Of a DNA stretch of 64,000 bases, positions 17,823-26,499 are shown one piece after another. The notes below the pieces were generated by a model that did no database searches, had not been told where the DNA came from, and saw only the letters and a program-made list of their open reading frames with translations. A program made the position numbers and the translations under genes. The stretch is taken from assembly GCA_016708435.1 (NCBI GenBank), contig JADJFV010000001.1, positions 620,001 through 684,000 on the forward strand, read 5' to 3'. This DNA is from Leptospiraceae bacterium. Lineage in GTDB: Bacteria; Spirochaetota; Leptospiria; Leptospirales; Leptospiraceae. Positions within the stretch are counted from its first letter, which is position 1. Every line of letters begins with the position of its first letter.

Positions 17823-18194
17823 TCAAAAGATGCGAACAGGCCAGTTAGTAAAAGTCTTATGCTCTTTTAAATTGCAGGTAAACCCGCCAACTCGAATCGT
17901 GATGATATTAATTAATTGAGCTTCTGCGGCACACTGGTCTACTTCATATTTATCGTAGAAAGCATTTTCTTTTACTCCAGCAAGCTTATTTGATATGAGT
18001 GACAGCAATGCATCTATAGAAACTTTTCCTTCTGCAGAGCTGGAGATGGCTGCACCGGTGATTGCTGCTGTAAGTATAGTGTTCTTAGCCTCTTTGCCTG
18101 TAACCGATTCTGGAACAGATAGATTTAATGTATCTAATACAATGCATTGCGACATGCTTAGAACAAAAACTAACAATGTAAAAATTTTTCTCAT
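17823..18194 (-). CDS. TIGR04452-like Leptospira lipoprotein
   Basis: The chosen start at 18194 gives 123 residues, with a strong ribosome site (AAAAGGAG, 8 bases upstream). An upstream in-frame ATG at 18248 would add 18 residues that disrupt the signal. From this start the protein has a short signal and lipobox LSMSQC (Cys17). The mature N-terminus VLDTLNLSVPESVTGKEAK matches the Leptospira lipoprotein family TIGR04452 as I remember it. Two cysteines in the C-terminal half (DQCAAEA, GGFTCNL) may pair. Function is unknown; it is followed by the phosphatase gene. Confidence 0.75.
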   Translation of the reverse strand: MRKIFTLLVFVLSMSQCIVLDTLNLSVPESVTGKEAKNTILTAAITGAAISSSAEGKVSIDALLSLISNKLAGVKENAFYDKYEVDQCAAEAQLINIITIRVGGFTCNLKEHKTFTNWPVRIF

Positions 18195-18360
18195 AGTGAA
18201 TACTCCTTTTACCCAACATAAAATGCTCATTACAATAAGAATAGTCAATCTATCAATTAGAATTTGATTTTTCCTTGTAATTAAAATGTAATCCTTCTTT
18301 GCGAAACTTAGGTTTACGAAAAAAATTTAAAGAGATTGTATGAACAAAGGAGAAGGTTAC

Positions 18361-19266
18361 ATGAAATTTACCAAATACATTATTTTATTTTTTATCAGTT
18401 TATTTTTCACTGATTGCAAGAAGCAAGAAAAGATTATTATCACTGGCTCGGAAACTATGCACTCGATGATATTGCTCATCTCAAATAATTTTATGAAAGA
18501 AAATAAAAATTATTCCATAGATGTTCGAGGCGGTGGTTCAGGAGAGGGAATTAATGAATTAATTAATGGGATTACTGATATTGCTTTAAGCTCTAGAGAT
18601 TTAACTGAAAGCGAATTTGAAAAACTAAATCATAAACAAACACTAGAATCAATCGTTGTAGCATACGACGGTGCCGCGTTTGTAGTTCATCCAACTAATC
18701 CTGTTGAAAAATTAACGTTAGAGCAAGCCTCTGATATATTTACAGGAAAAATAAACAACTGGAAGCAAATGGGAGGTCTTGATAAGCCAATTAAAGTTGT
18801 GATTCGAGATAATTATTCAGGAACAGCGCATTATATAAGAGAGCACGTTGTTCGACAACTTGATTTAGGACAGAGTCACTACTTTAAGAATAAACAAAAT
18901 GATTATTCGAAAGATGCTGTTGTGCTAATTAATAATGAAGAGATTGTTGATTTTGTTGAAAAGAATCCGGATGCCATAGCTTATATGGGAATGGGATTTG
19001 CTCATGTGAATAGCAAATTGAAACCATTGAAGTATGCAAGAACTAAAGAAGACGAACCAATTCTTCCAAACATTGATAATATCGTGAAGAGAAAATATAA
19101 ACTCTCTCGTGCTTTAAAAATTTTATACAAAACAGATAAAGCGGGTGCAAAAGTGGATGCGTTTATAAAATATATTTTGAGTGAGAGTGGACAAAAGGGA
19201 GTCTTGCAAAGTGGATATCTTCGCTCCACACTTCCTGAAGTAGAAGTAAATGCAATAAAGCAATGA
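18361..19266 (+). CDS. PstS-like phosphate-binding lipoprotein
   Basis: The start at 18361 is preferred over an in-frame ATG at 18340, because AAGGAG sits 8 bases before it. The protein (301 residues) has a signal with lipobox SLFFTDC (Cys19). It then follows the PstS fold: IITGSETMHSM, DVRGGGSGEGINELINGITD, IALSSRDLTESE and a phosphate-site loop YSGTAHYIREHV. PstS captures phosphate for the PstCAB importer, but no pst genes are nearby. It could therefore be a stand-alone phosphate scavenger or a sensor component. CutA follows 14 bases after the stop. Confidence 0.85.
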   Translation: MKFTKYIILFFISLFFTDCKKQEKIIITGSETMHSMILLISNNFMKENKNYSIDVRGGGSGEGINELINGITDIALSSRDLTESEFEKLNHKQTLESIVVAYDGAAFVVHPTNPVEKLTLEQASDIFTGKINNWKQMGGLDKPIKVVIRDNYSGTAHYIREHVVRQLDLGQSHYFKNKQNDYSKDAVVLINNEEIVDFVEKNPDAIAYMGMGFAHVNSKLKPLKYARTKEDEPILPNIDNIVKRKYKLSRALKILYKTDKAGAKVDAFIKYILSESGQKGVLQSGYLRSTLPEVEVNAIKQ

Positions 19267-19280
19267 GGTAAAAGCATAAA

Positions 19281-19595
19281 ATGATTTTCGTTTACATAAC
19301 TTGTAAGAATAAAGAAGAGGCGATGTTGATTGGTCGATCTCTCGTCGAAGCAAAACTAGCTGGCTGTGTAAACATGATTGAACATATGACATCCATTTAT
19401 GAATGGGAAGGAAAATTAGAAATCAATGAAGAAGTCATTCTCATAGCAAAAACAAATGAATCTTTTTTTGAAGAAATTATTTTTCATGTAAAGAAGATTC
19501 ATTCATATACTGTGCCCTGTATTTTATCTATTCCCATTCAAAACGGCAATGAAGAATACTTGAAGTGGTTGGAATCTGGATTAAAAAAGAAGTAA
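19281..19595 (+). CDS. cutA: CutA-like divalent-cation tolerance protein
   Basis: A 104-residue protein matching the CutA1 family in length and motifs: FVYITCKNKEEAMLIGRSLV, KLAGCVNMIEHMTSIYEW, EVILIAKTNESFF and VPCILSIPIQNGNEEYLKWL. CutA1 forms very stable PII-like trimers and was linked in E. coli to copper tolerance; its mechanism is unsettled. It begins 14 bases after the PstS-like gene and is likely co-transcribed. It ends just before a CCACAGAG-type palindromic repeat. Confidence 0.92.
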   Translation: MIFVYITCKNKEEAMLIGRSLVEAKLAGCVNMIEHMTSIYEWEGKLEINEEVILIAKTNESFFEEIIFHVKKIHSYTVPCILSIPIQNGNEEYLKWLESGLKKK

Positions 19596-19599
19596 TTTG

Positions 19600-19770
19600 T
19601 TGCCACAGAGGCACAAAGACACAGAGAGACAGAGTTTTTGAAATGGGTTTAGTTTATTCATAAGCTTCACTCTAAAGAGAGTCTTTCATGAATAATCAAT
19701 TTATGAATCTACTTTGAATAAATTCATAAATCATATCCTACATTTAAACCATCTCTGTGTCTCAGTGGCA
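19600..19770. repeat. CCACAGAG-type intergenic inverted-repeat element
   Basis: The ends TTGCCACAGAGGCACAAAGA and CTCTGTGTCTCAGTGGCA are inverted relative to each other. The interior has further inverted Tcat/atga pieces around 19650-19735. A related element sits at 59692-59943, so this is a dispersed family. It starts right after cutA and could form a large hairpin in RNA. No coding content is seen. Confidence 0.7.
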
Positions 19771-19811
19771 AAAGAACCAATAAAATCAGGGTTTTTTGAT
19801 AGGTGTAGATA

Positions 19812-19838
19812 ATAAAAAACCCGCTCGTAAGCGGGTTT
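19812..19838 (-). terminator. Terminator of the small basic peptide gene
   Basis: AAACCCGCT (19817-19825), loop CGTA and AGCGGGTTT (19830-19838) form a perfect 9-base stem. On the minus strand it is followed by a T-run. It lies 43 bases after the stop of the 24-residue peptide gene. Confidence 0.85.
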
Positions 19839-19880
19839 AGTTTTAAAAAAAATTGATCTATTTTTTTTAAAGAAGTTTAA

Positions 19881-19955
19881 TTACTTCTTTTTTGCAGCAG
19901 GTTTCTTTTTTGCAGCAGGTTTTTTCTTAGCAGCAGCTTTCTTTTTTGCAACCAT
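19881..19955 (-). CDS. Tiny Lys/Ala-rich basic peptide (H1-tail-like)
   Basis: A 24-residue reading frame built almost only of Lys, Ala and Pro: MVAKKKAAAKKK, then two copies of PAAKKK. It is supported as a gene by a strong ribosome site (GGAGG, 10 bases before ATG) and by a perfect terminator 43 bases after the stop. The composition resembles histone H1-like tails and would bind nucleic acid non-specifically. Similar repetitive Lys/Ala peptides exist in several bacteria. It stands alone between the CCACAGAG repeat and a 790-base AT-rich gap. Function is inferred only from composition. Confidence 0.7.
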   Translation of the reverse strand: MVAKKKAAAKKKPAAKKKPAAKKK

Positions 19956-20742
19956 TGATGTAGCCTCCATTTAGGATTTTGGTCTTTTTTATTTTTTTCT
20001 AAATCCGACCAATAGATGTTAGTGACATAATTAATACGGCTATTAAATTATGTAAAGTATTTTTTTATTTTTTACAAAATATTTTTTACTTCTACAAAGA
20101 ATATCGCAACAAAACACAAAATGCATTAATATTAATTATGAAATTTATTTCATAGATGTATTTTAAAAATAATATTTCATTCAAAGAATAATTTGTAGAG
20201 ATAAATTATGTGTATTCCCTTCTTTCAATGTCACTTGAAAGTTTTTTTCTTACTCTTAAATAAGATTTTCCATCTTATGAATGACTTATTAACCTAAATA
20301 ATTTCTTCGAGCTATAGATTAACAGTCTGTAAACGCTATCAATCAAGTAAAAATACTAAATACGTTTAGATGTTTGTGATAAAAACTTATTCACTGTTGT
20401 AAAAAAGATACATTTGGAAGAGAAAATGAATGCTAAATTGTTTTAAACAAGACATGTAATTACTTTTATAAAAGATTTCTTTGTCCAGAAAAAATAAATC
20501 TTCAATCATTCATTTGTATTGGCTATAAAAAAAATAACTCCTTCTATCGAAGAAGATTCATTTTTTGATTTTATATCATCAAAGCACAGTCTCATGTAAT
20601 TCTTTTTGTAAAGAGATGCACAAAAAAATATTTTCTTACTTTAATTCTTCAAGAGCAATTTGAATCAATAAAATACAGGCTGAAATCTTACGAATGAAGC
20701 ACCGAATGAAATGTTTTTCTTTCTAATTTATGCTGAACTGGA
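19956..20742. other. AT-rich gap without recognised genes
   Basis: This 787-base stretch is extremely AT-rich and has no reading frame with a convincing ribosome site. Small hairpins occur (for example ATGAAA-TTTA-TTTCAT near 20139-20154), but none resembles a known RNA family. The left end must hold the promoter of the basic peptide gene. The right end follows the Omp85-type gene. An unlisted small RNA cannot be excluded. Confidence 0.6.
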
Positions 20743-22188
20743 TTAAAAGTTATGATTTAAGTTCATAAAAAACTGTTTGTCCTCTCTAGAGACTGCATAG
20801 TCGAGAGAAATTACAGTAGATTGATTCCAAATAATTCGAAAAAGAATTCCGCGAGAGTATTTATATCCTTGCAAGTTGATTGAATTTATTGAATCCCATA
20901 CTCTACCCAAACCAAAAGAAGGACCAATATGAAATGTAAAGTATTCATCACCTAATCGAAATGATCCAAACTTATATCTTATTTCTGTATTTGCTAAACT
21001 CATTACGTTACCTACAAATCTATCTTGTTTATATCCTTGCAGTGTGCTTCCTCCACCTAAACCATAAATTGGGGTGTCAATGCTCCAGATATGTCTGTAT
21101 TCGTAGAAGGGGATAGTGCCTGTTATACGCGTGAGAGCAACTCTTCCTGCTAAAACCATTTCCGAAAAGTATTTTGGAAAGAGTTGATAGAATATTTTTG
21201 CATGAAGGAGTGATCTTTGAAAATCATAATCGGCTCCCCATGCTTTTGAAGATTTTATGAAATTGATTTCTGCAAAAATTCCTCTTCGTGGATTTGGTTC
21301 AAAGTCTCTTGAGTCGTATGCAATTCCTGTTTTAAGATAAATGGTATAGCCACCACCAAATCCATTTATCTTTCCCGCATCTTTGTCTTCTGTTAGTTTT
21401 GTTTTTGCGTTTGGAGTTGGAAGAACTACATTCAAAGCCGAAAAATCAGTTTCTCCGAAGTAAGGATCTTTTGCTTTCGAAATCTTTCCGTCGTAGCTCC
21501 TTATAATCATACGGGATACGTCCGTTCCTAAAGCAAATCGAAATGCACCCCAAAAGGTTCTGTCTAGATTCAGATTAAAGCCTGAATTTTCTCCCTCGTA
21601 TTCATTATATCTTTGATCTGTCACATATTCATACCCACTCGCAGTTCTTCCTGGTCTTCTGTAAGATAATGCATCTTCTCGCTTATCATATTCCGCATTG
21701 GTTTGAGTTGGTTGCGAATCATCGTTTCTAGGATGATAAGAAAGTGGTTGAAGGGTTGTTTCTCCTACACCAAAATACAAGGCACGAAGGTTTCTATCAT
21801 AAAAGCTGTAGAAATTGATTCTGTAGGGACTATCTCGAAAGAAAGGTAAGTCAATGCCCGCTCCATAGTATTTTGCACCTACCGACGATTGATAAATGTC
21901 GGTAGCAATTCTATATTTATAAGGAGAATACGCAAAGAGAGGATTTGTCTTCTTACCATTTTCAATAAAATAACCACTACCTCCATACCAGACTCCAGTT
22001 ACAGGATCTGAACTAATAGAAGGAAGTCCTGTCATAAAAGAGCCTTCCCGTTTTGATTTTAATTCTTCCGAATCAATTTTTCTAGATTCATCTAAATGAA
22101 AAGGTAGTTTGGTTTTTGTATCTGGATGAATGTCTTCTGAATGCAAAGAGAAAATGCAAAGAAACAAAAATAAAATACTGTAAATCAA
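20743..22188 (-). CDS. Omp85/BamA-type outer-membrane barrel protein
   Basis: A 481-residue protein with a signal peptide (about 1-17, FSLHSED) and a predicted C-terminal 16-strand barrel of the Omp85/surface-antigen type. Characteristic features are DSRDFEPNPRRGIFAEI, the long stretch of alternating strands, GLGGGSTLQGYKQDRFVGN (the loop-6-like GGxxLxGYxxxRF motif) and a C-terminal Phe. It is too short for POTRA repeats, so it is a POTRA-less member, unlike BamA or TamA. The role may be lipoprotein or protein export or assembly, but is unknown. It lies 7 bases after the ferredoxin gene, so the two are co-transcribed. Confidence 0.82.
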   Translation of the reverse strand: MIYSILFLFLCIFSLHSEDIHPDTKTKLPFHLDESRKIDSEELKSKREGSFMTGLPSISSDPVTGVWYGGSGYFIENGKKTNPLFAYSPYKYRIATDIYQSSVGAKYYGAGIDLPFFRDSPYRINFYSFYDRNLRALYFGVGETTLQPLSYHPRNDDSQPTQTNAEYDKREDALSYRRPGRTASGYEYVTDQRYNEYEGENSGFNLNLDRTFWGAFRFALGTDVSRMIIRSYDGKISKAKDPYFGETDFSALNVVLPTPNAKTKLTEDKDAGKINGFGGGYTIYLKTGIAYDSRDFEPNPRRGIFAEINFIKSSKAWGADYDFQRSLLHAKIFYQLFPKYFSEMVLAGRVALTRITGTIPFYEYRHIWSIDTPIYGLGGGSTLQGYKQDRFVGNVMSLANTEIRYKFGSFRLGDEYFTFHIGPSFGLGRVWDSINSINLQGYKYSRGILFRIIWNQSTVISLDYAVSREDKQFFMNLNHNF

Positions 22189-22195
22189 AAAGATT

Positions 22196-22849
22196 TCACT
22201 TCACGACAATTGCTCTTGGAAAAGTTGGGCAGGCATGGACACAGATTCCACAACCAGTGCAGTCTTTTGATATACGAGGTTGAAATTTTTTATTATATGT
22301 GATAACATTTTCAATAGGACAGGAATCGCGACATGCATTGCAGGTAAGTTGCTCGGTTTTAGTATTGATGCAATGATCCACAAGAGCTTTCGCCTGTCCA
22401 AGTTTCAAAGTTTCTTTTTTCTTGAACGACTTCAGTGCATCTACCTCACAAGCATTGATGCAAGGATAGTCAAAACACATCATGCAAGCATTCATGTTCG
22501 GATCGAGATGAGGTATATTCTTTTCTAATTTGGGATCAAAAACGGGAAAAATCGTATTGTAAGGACAAGCTTGAATGCAATCTCCACAGCCTGTGCATTT
22601 CTTTAGAAATTTTGGCTTATCAACTAGAGCACCGGGCGGATATTTTAAATTTCGATGAATCTTTTTAGATTTTGAAATTCCCGGTGTTTCAGGGAGATAC
22701 TCTTTATTATCCGCTAGACCAGAAATGTCTTCTGTAGGTGCTTTGCCGGCTACTGATTCCTGAATTGCTTCGTAGACTTCTTCTGTCGTATCAACAGCCT
22801 TTTTTAAGGCTTTGAATAATCCTTTTTTAAAAAAATCCTTTCGTTGCAT
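22196..22849 (-). CDS. Polyferredoxin with four cysteine clusters (NapG/MauM-like)
   Basis: The 217-residue protein carries four [4Fe-4S] clusters by motif: KCTGCGDCIQACP, CMMCFDYPCINAC, CNACRDSCP and CTGCGICVHACP. The arrangement resembles the NapG/MauM ferredoxin group. The N-terminus is basic with no export signal, so it is probably cytoplasmic. It should transfer electrons among redox partners, but no dehydrogenase or reductase is adjacent. It is followed after 7 bases by the Omp85-type barrel gene, an odd pairing. The exact partner is unknown. Confidence 0.8.
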   Translation of the reverse strand: MQRKDFFKKGLFKALKKAVDTTEEVYEAIQESVAGKAPTEDISGLADNKEYLPETPGISKSKKIHRNLKYPPGALVDKPKFLKKCTGCGDCIQACPYNTIFPVFDPKLEKNIPHLDPNMNACMMCFDYPCINACEVDALKSFKKKETLKLGQAKALVDHCINTKTEQLTCNACRDSCPIENVITYNKKFQPRISKDCTGCGICVHACPTFPRAIVVK

Positions 22850-22928
22850 GAATCACCTAGCAAATAGTATGTCGAGACTATGTAAAACAGAATATTTTTC
22901 CGATCAAATAAGACTTGAAAATAAGAGT

Positions 22929-23336
22929 TTAGCCATTTCTCAATGCTTCTGCAAGGCTCGTATTTACTTTGAGCATAGTTTTTAGTTTTGTTAGCTCAAG
23001 GACAGCTAGAACTTGCTTGGTAGGACAGCATACTTTGATGTAGCCGTTTAATTTCATAAGCTTAGACTGAACGGCAAGAAAGGCACCTAGACCAGAAGAA
23101 TCAATGTAGTGAAGATTTTCCACGTTCACGAATATCTTGACTTTGCCCGCATCAGTAAGGTAAGAAAGAATCTGTTTTAAAGCAGGAGTCGAATATAAGT
23201 TAAGATCTCCGGCTATATCAAGAATGATTCCATCTGTAGGTTGATTTGGTTCTGATTTAACACGGGTGGTAATTTGTAATTCTGTTCCTTCGTGATGATA
23301 GATTGGGTTAGTAAAATCGGTGCTTGGGTTACTCAT
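22929..23336 (-). CDS. STAS-domain anti-sigma factor antagonist
   Basis: A 135-residue STAS protein. An N-terminal extension of about 35 residues precedes the SpoIIAA-like core: GIILDIAGDLNLYSTPALKQ, KIFVNVENLHYIDSSGLGAF and a C-terminal helix. The Ser in DSSGLGA is the phosphorylation site in this family; the phosphorylated form releases the partner kinase, and SpoIIE phosphatases reset it. Two SpoIIE phosphatases lie in this window. It follows galK by 11 bases and is probably co-transcribed with it. Confidence 0.88.
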   Translation of the reverse strand: MSNPSTDFTNPIYHHEGTELQITTRVKSEPNQPTDGIILDIAGDLNLYSTPALKQILSYLTDAGKVKIFVNVENLHYIDSSGLGAFLAVQSKLMKLNGYIKVCCPTKQVLAVLELTKLKTMLKVNTSLAEALRNG

Positions 23337-23347
23337 AAATTTATTTC

Positions 23348-24496
23348 CTAGTGTAATTCTGAAACTCCGTCTGAAATTTGAAAACCATAAAACGAAGCTT
23401 GTATATTAAATTTTTCTTTGTATCGATTTTTGATTTCGCTTTCTATCTTTGCTCGATTTCCAATCTTATCTAAGACCAATACACTCCCACCAAATCCTCC
23501 GCCAATCATTCTAGCTCCACTGGCTTGTTCTCGTTTTAATTCAGCAATTAGAAAATCTGTTTCTACACAGGATACTTCAAATAGCTCTGATAAAGAGTCA
23601 TGCGTTCCGTAAAGACATTTGCCAGCAGAAAGAATATCTCCTTTCTCAAAAGAAGCAAGAAGCTTGTTCGTGCGATCTTTCTCTCCGATGACATGCTGCA
23701 CTCGCTTTAATTCTTTTTCGGTGAATAAAAAAGAGATTAGGTCAGTTTCAATTGGTAGATCGTAAAGATTTTTTATTTGAGGAAGTTTAGCTTGCACTTT
23801 TTTTAACGCACTCTCACATTCTTTTCGGCGATTGTTGTAGTCGCTGTCTTGGAGAGAGTGTTTTACATTGGAATTGATTAAATAAAACTCGTGGTCTTTT
23901 AAATCAAGGTTGTGATAAGTTTTTTCGAGAGTGTCTGTATTGAGCAGAATGCATTGATTCTTCTTTCCATTTGCGATGATGAATTGATCCATGATGCCAC
24001 ATTTCATTCCAACGAAGTTATTCTCTGCGGCTTGTCCGATGAGAGCAATTTTTTCACGAGAAATTTCAAATTGAAAAAGAGTAGAAAGCGCAAAACAAGT
24101 AACTACTTCCAAAGCAGCCGAAGAAGATAATCCTGCGCCCTGTGGAATGTCTCCATCAATAGCCATATCAAAGCCACCGATAGTAAATCCTTCTTTGTTT
24201 AGCTCATCTACGACTCCGTATACATAATTTGCCCAGAGATGGGACTTATCGTATACAGGTTTATCAGTAGTAGCCACTTCTTTGTATTGCTCCGAGTAAA
24301 GACGTATCTTTCCGAGTGAATTTTTGCGGATGCTTACACAAACCTGAAAGTCAATGGCAGCAGGAAGAACGAATCCGCCTAGATAATCCACATGCTCACC
24401 GATTACATTGATTCTGGCTGGTGCTCTAAATGTATGAATAGACTCATCGCTTGAGCCTAAGTTAGTAGTAAGAAGGTTTTTGATGTTTAAAATCAT
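23348..24496 (-). CDS. galK: Galactokinase
   Basis: The 382-residue GHMP kinase has all galactokinase motifs: the signature RINVIGEHVDYLGGF, the ATP loop GAGLSSSAALEV, CGIMDQFIIA with the catalytic Asp, and a C-terminal GARMIGGGFGGSV. It phosphorylates galactose (or a close analogue) to galactose-1-phosphate with ATP. No galT, galE or transporter is nearby. The only co-directional partner is the STAS gene 11 bases downstream, so the pathway context is absent here. The ATG at 24496 gives the usual GHMP N-terminus. Confidence 0.9.
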   Translation of the reverse strand: MILNIKNLLTTNLGSSDESIHTFRAPARINVIGEHVDYLGGFVLPAAIDFQVCVSIRKNSLGKIRLYSEQYKEVATTDKPVYDKSHLWANYVYGVVDELNKEGFTIGGFDMAIDGDIPQGAGLSSSAALEVVTCFALSTLFQFEISREKIALIGQAAENNFVGMKCGIMDQFIIANGKKNQCILLNTDTLEKTYHNLDLKDHEFYLINSNVKHSLQDSDYNNRRKECESALKKVQAKLPQIKNLYDLPIETDLISFLFTEKELKRVQHVIGEKDRTNKLLASFEKGDILSAGKCLYGTHDSLSELFEVSCVETDFLIAELKREQASGARMIGGGFGGSVLVLDKIGNRAKIESEIKNRYKEKFNIQASFYGFQISDGVSELH

Positions 24497-24592
24497 AAGT
24501 TTAATTTAACATATCTTGAAAAAAACATTTACTCTGTCTAGATAAATTTATTTTGTGGAAGATGTTATTTATGACACGGAGGAGTTTTTGTA

Positions 24593-25948
24593 ATGAATAT
24601 TAAAATTGATTCTAAATTTTTAAAATCTTATTTCCCGGAAAGCTTGCTTTCTAAGAATCTAGAAAAATCCATTTCTAAAAGAGAACTATTACACAATAAA
24701 AAAGGCGCTGGCTCTGAGTTTTTGGGTTGGGTAGATTTACCATCCCAAATTAAAGACGCTGATTTAAAAAACATACAAGAAACAGCAGACGAAATCAATT
24801 CCCATTCTGAATACTTGGTAGTGATTGGAATCGGTGGTTCTTATCTCGGTGCAAGGGCAATGATCGAAGCAAACGTCAATAGCTTTCATATGTTTGACAA
24901 CCATAAGAATAAAAAAGCCAAAATACTATATGCAGGACATCATCTTGATGCTGACTATCACAATGACTTACTAGAATTTTTACAAGACAAAGAATTTTCA
25001 GTGAATGTGATTTCAAAATCAGGCACGACTACGGAGCCTGCCTTAGCTTTTAGAAGTCTCCTTGCTCTGACAGAAAAAAAATACGGAAAAGAAAATCTAA
25101 AGAAAAGAATTTTCTCTACGACAGATGCAAAGAAAGGTGCGCTAAAAAAACTATCCGACGAATACGGACTTAAGACTTTTGTAATTCCAGATGATGTTGG
25201 TGGTAGATACTCGGTATTAACCCCTGTAGGTTTAATTCCAATAGCTGCATCTGGAATTTCCATTGCAGAATTTGTAAATGGTGCTAAGTCTATGCAAGCC
25301 TATTTAGCTAATGAAAAAGATCCTATAAAGAATCTATCCTGTTATTACGCTGCACTGAGAAATACTCTTTATGAATCAGGAAGAAAAGTTGAGATCATGG
25401 TAAACTACAATCCTAAGATGCATTACTTTACCGAATGGTGGAAACAACTCTTCGGAGAAAGTGAGGGTAAAGACAAACGAGGCATTTTCCCTGCTGGAGT
25501 AGACTTCACAAGTGACTTACACTCTATGGGTCAATACATCCAAGATGGAGAACGCATGTTATTCGAAACAGTTCTTCATATTGAAGAGCCGGGTCGTGAT
25601 AGCGTCATACAAGAGTTTGCCGGTGATCCCGATGGACTGAATTACATAGCAGGACAAAAACTTTCTTATATCGGAGAACAAGCAATCAAAGGAACAAAGC
25701 TCGCACACTATGAAGGTGGAGTTCCTAATATTGAAATTTCAATTCCTAAAGTATCGCCTACCGTATGCGGAGAGATGGTATATTTCTACGAATATGCTTG
25801 TGGTGTTTCTGGTTATATGCTTGGAGTCAATCCATTTGATCAACCTGGAGTTGAGGATTATAAGAATAATATGTTCGCGCTTTTAGGAAAGAAAGGCTAC
25901 GAAGAAATGAAGGTAAAAGTAGAAGAAAAACTAAAAGGACTAATGTAG
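24593..25948 (+). CDS. pgi: Glucose-6-phosphate isomerase
   Basis: A 451-residue enzyme of the short, Bacillus/Thermotoga-like PGI type. It interconverts glucose-6-phosphate and fructose-6-phosphate in the cytoplasm. Motifs: VVIGIGGSYLGARAM, VISKSGTTTEPALAF, GGRYSVLTPVGL and the C-terminal NPFDQPGVEDYKN. It is divergent from galK with a 96-base gap and followed by a GTGAGAAATCTAT-type repeat. The start has a GGAG ribosome site. Confidence 0.95.
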   Translation: MNIKIDSKFLKSYFPESLLSKNLEKSISKRELLHNKKGAGSEFLGWVDLPSQIKDADLKNIQETADEINSHSEYLVVIGIGGSYLGARAMIEANVNSFHMFDNHKNKKAKILYAGHHLDADYHNDLLEFLQDKEFSVNVISKSGTTTEPALAFRSLLALTEKKYGKENLKKRIFSTTDAKKGALKKLSDEYGLKTFVIPDDVGGRYSVLTPVGLIPIAASGISIAEFVNGAKSMQAYLANEKDPIKNLSCYYAALRNTLYESGRKVEIMVNYNPKMHYFTEWWKQLFGESEGKDKRGIFPAGVDFTSDLHSMGQYIQDGERMLFETVLHIEEPGRDSVIQEFAGDPDGLNYIAGQKLSYIGEQAIKGTKLAHYEGGVPNIEISIPKVSPTVCGEMVYFYEYACGVSGYMLGVNPFDQPGVEDYKNNMFALLGKKGYEEMKVKVEEKLKGLM

Positions 25949-25959
25949 GATTAACAACA

Positions 25960-26097
25960 TCATTTCGAACATTGCTTTGCTGCAAGATTTGCAGCAAAGT
26001 AAATGAGTGATGTGAGAAATCTATTTTGCAATACGACGGTATTATTAAGCAAAATAGACCTCTCACGATGTTCCCACCCGCTATTGCCCAATGTCAT
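25960..26097. repeat. GTGAGAAATCTAT-type inverted-repeat element, copy 1
   Basis: Between pgi and the transposase-like fragment lie two nested hairpins: CTTTGCTGCAA (25975-25985) with its perfect inverse at 25989-25999, and GTGAGAAATCTATTTTGC (26012-26029) with GCAAAATAGACCTCTCAC (26049-26066). Related sequence is at 46102-46198 and 56099-56223. The outer ends begin TCATTTCGAAC. Confidence 0.7.
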
Positions 26098-26110
26098 TAA
26101 GTTAAGGAAA

Positions 26111-26458
26111 TTAGAGAACATTCTTGTAATTTAAAAAGTTTCGATGTTTGCCTCGTGGCTTACTGACTTTTATGATACGGGGAGATTGTCTATTTAGTCT
26201 GACAGGTTCTAGGTGAGATAAGAAAAGTTCATTCAATTTTTTCATTACTAAGTCAGACTTATTGGTCATAAAAATTTTTACGACTTCATCTTTTAATAAC
26301 CCTAATGAAACGCTTCGATTGAAGTTATAATTTAAATTTCTTTGCTCGTTTATTTTTTCTAATTCAGACTCACTTTTAAGAAATGGGGTAATAATACTAC
26401 GACAAGACAGATGATTTAGTAAATCGTAATGTATATGCAACCTTGCCAATTTAGTCAT
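26111..26458 (-). CDS. Possible C-terminal fragment of a transposase
   Basis: A 115-residue basic reading frame whose end (SHLEPVRLNRQSPRIIKVSK, then PRGKHRN) resembles the Arg/Lys-rich tail of IS4-like DDE transposases. The preceding part is helical (EVVKIFMTNKSDLVMKKLNE). No catalytic DDE core is present, so if correct it is a remnant. The frame stays open upstream to a stop near 26495, directly downstream of acs. It is bordered by a repeat on the left. The family call is a recollection of sequence style, not a verified match. Confidence 0.4.
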   Translation of the reverse strand: MTKLARLHIHYDLLNHLSCRSIITPFLKSESELEKINEQRNLNYNFNRSVSLGLLKDEVVKIFMTNKSDLVMKKLNELFLSHLEPVRLNRQSPRIIKVSKPRGKHRNFLNYKNVL

Positions 26459-26499
26459 GGATTCGAGAGCCTCGTTAGAGCTACCATGACAATCTTAAC

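Noticed and set aside
18340..18360. Earlier ATG as the start of the PstS-like protein
   Set aside because: The upstream ATG adds seven residues without a proper ribosome site, whereas AAGGAG sits directly before the ATG at 18361 and gives a normal lipoprotein signal.
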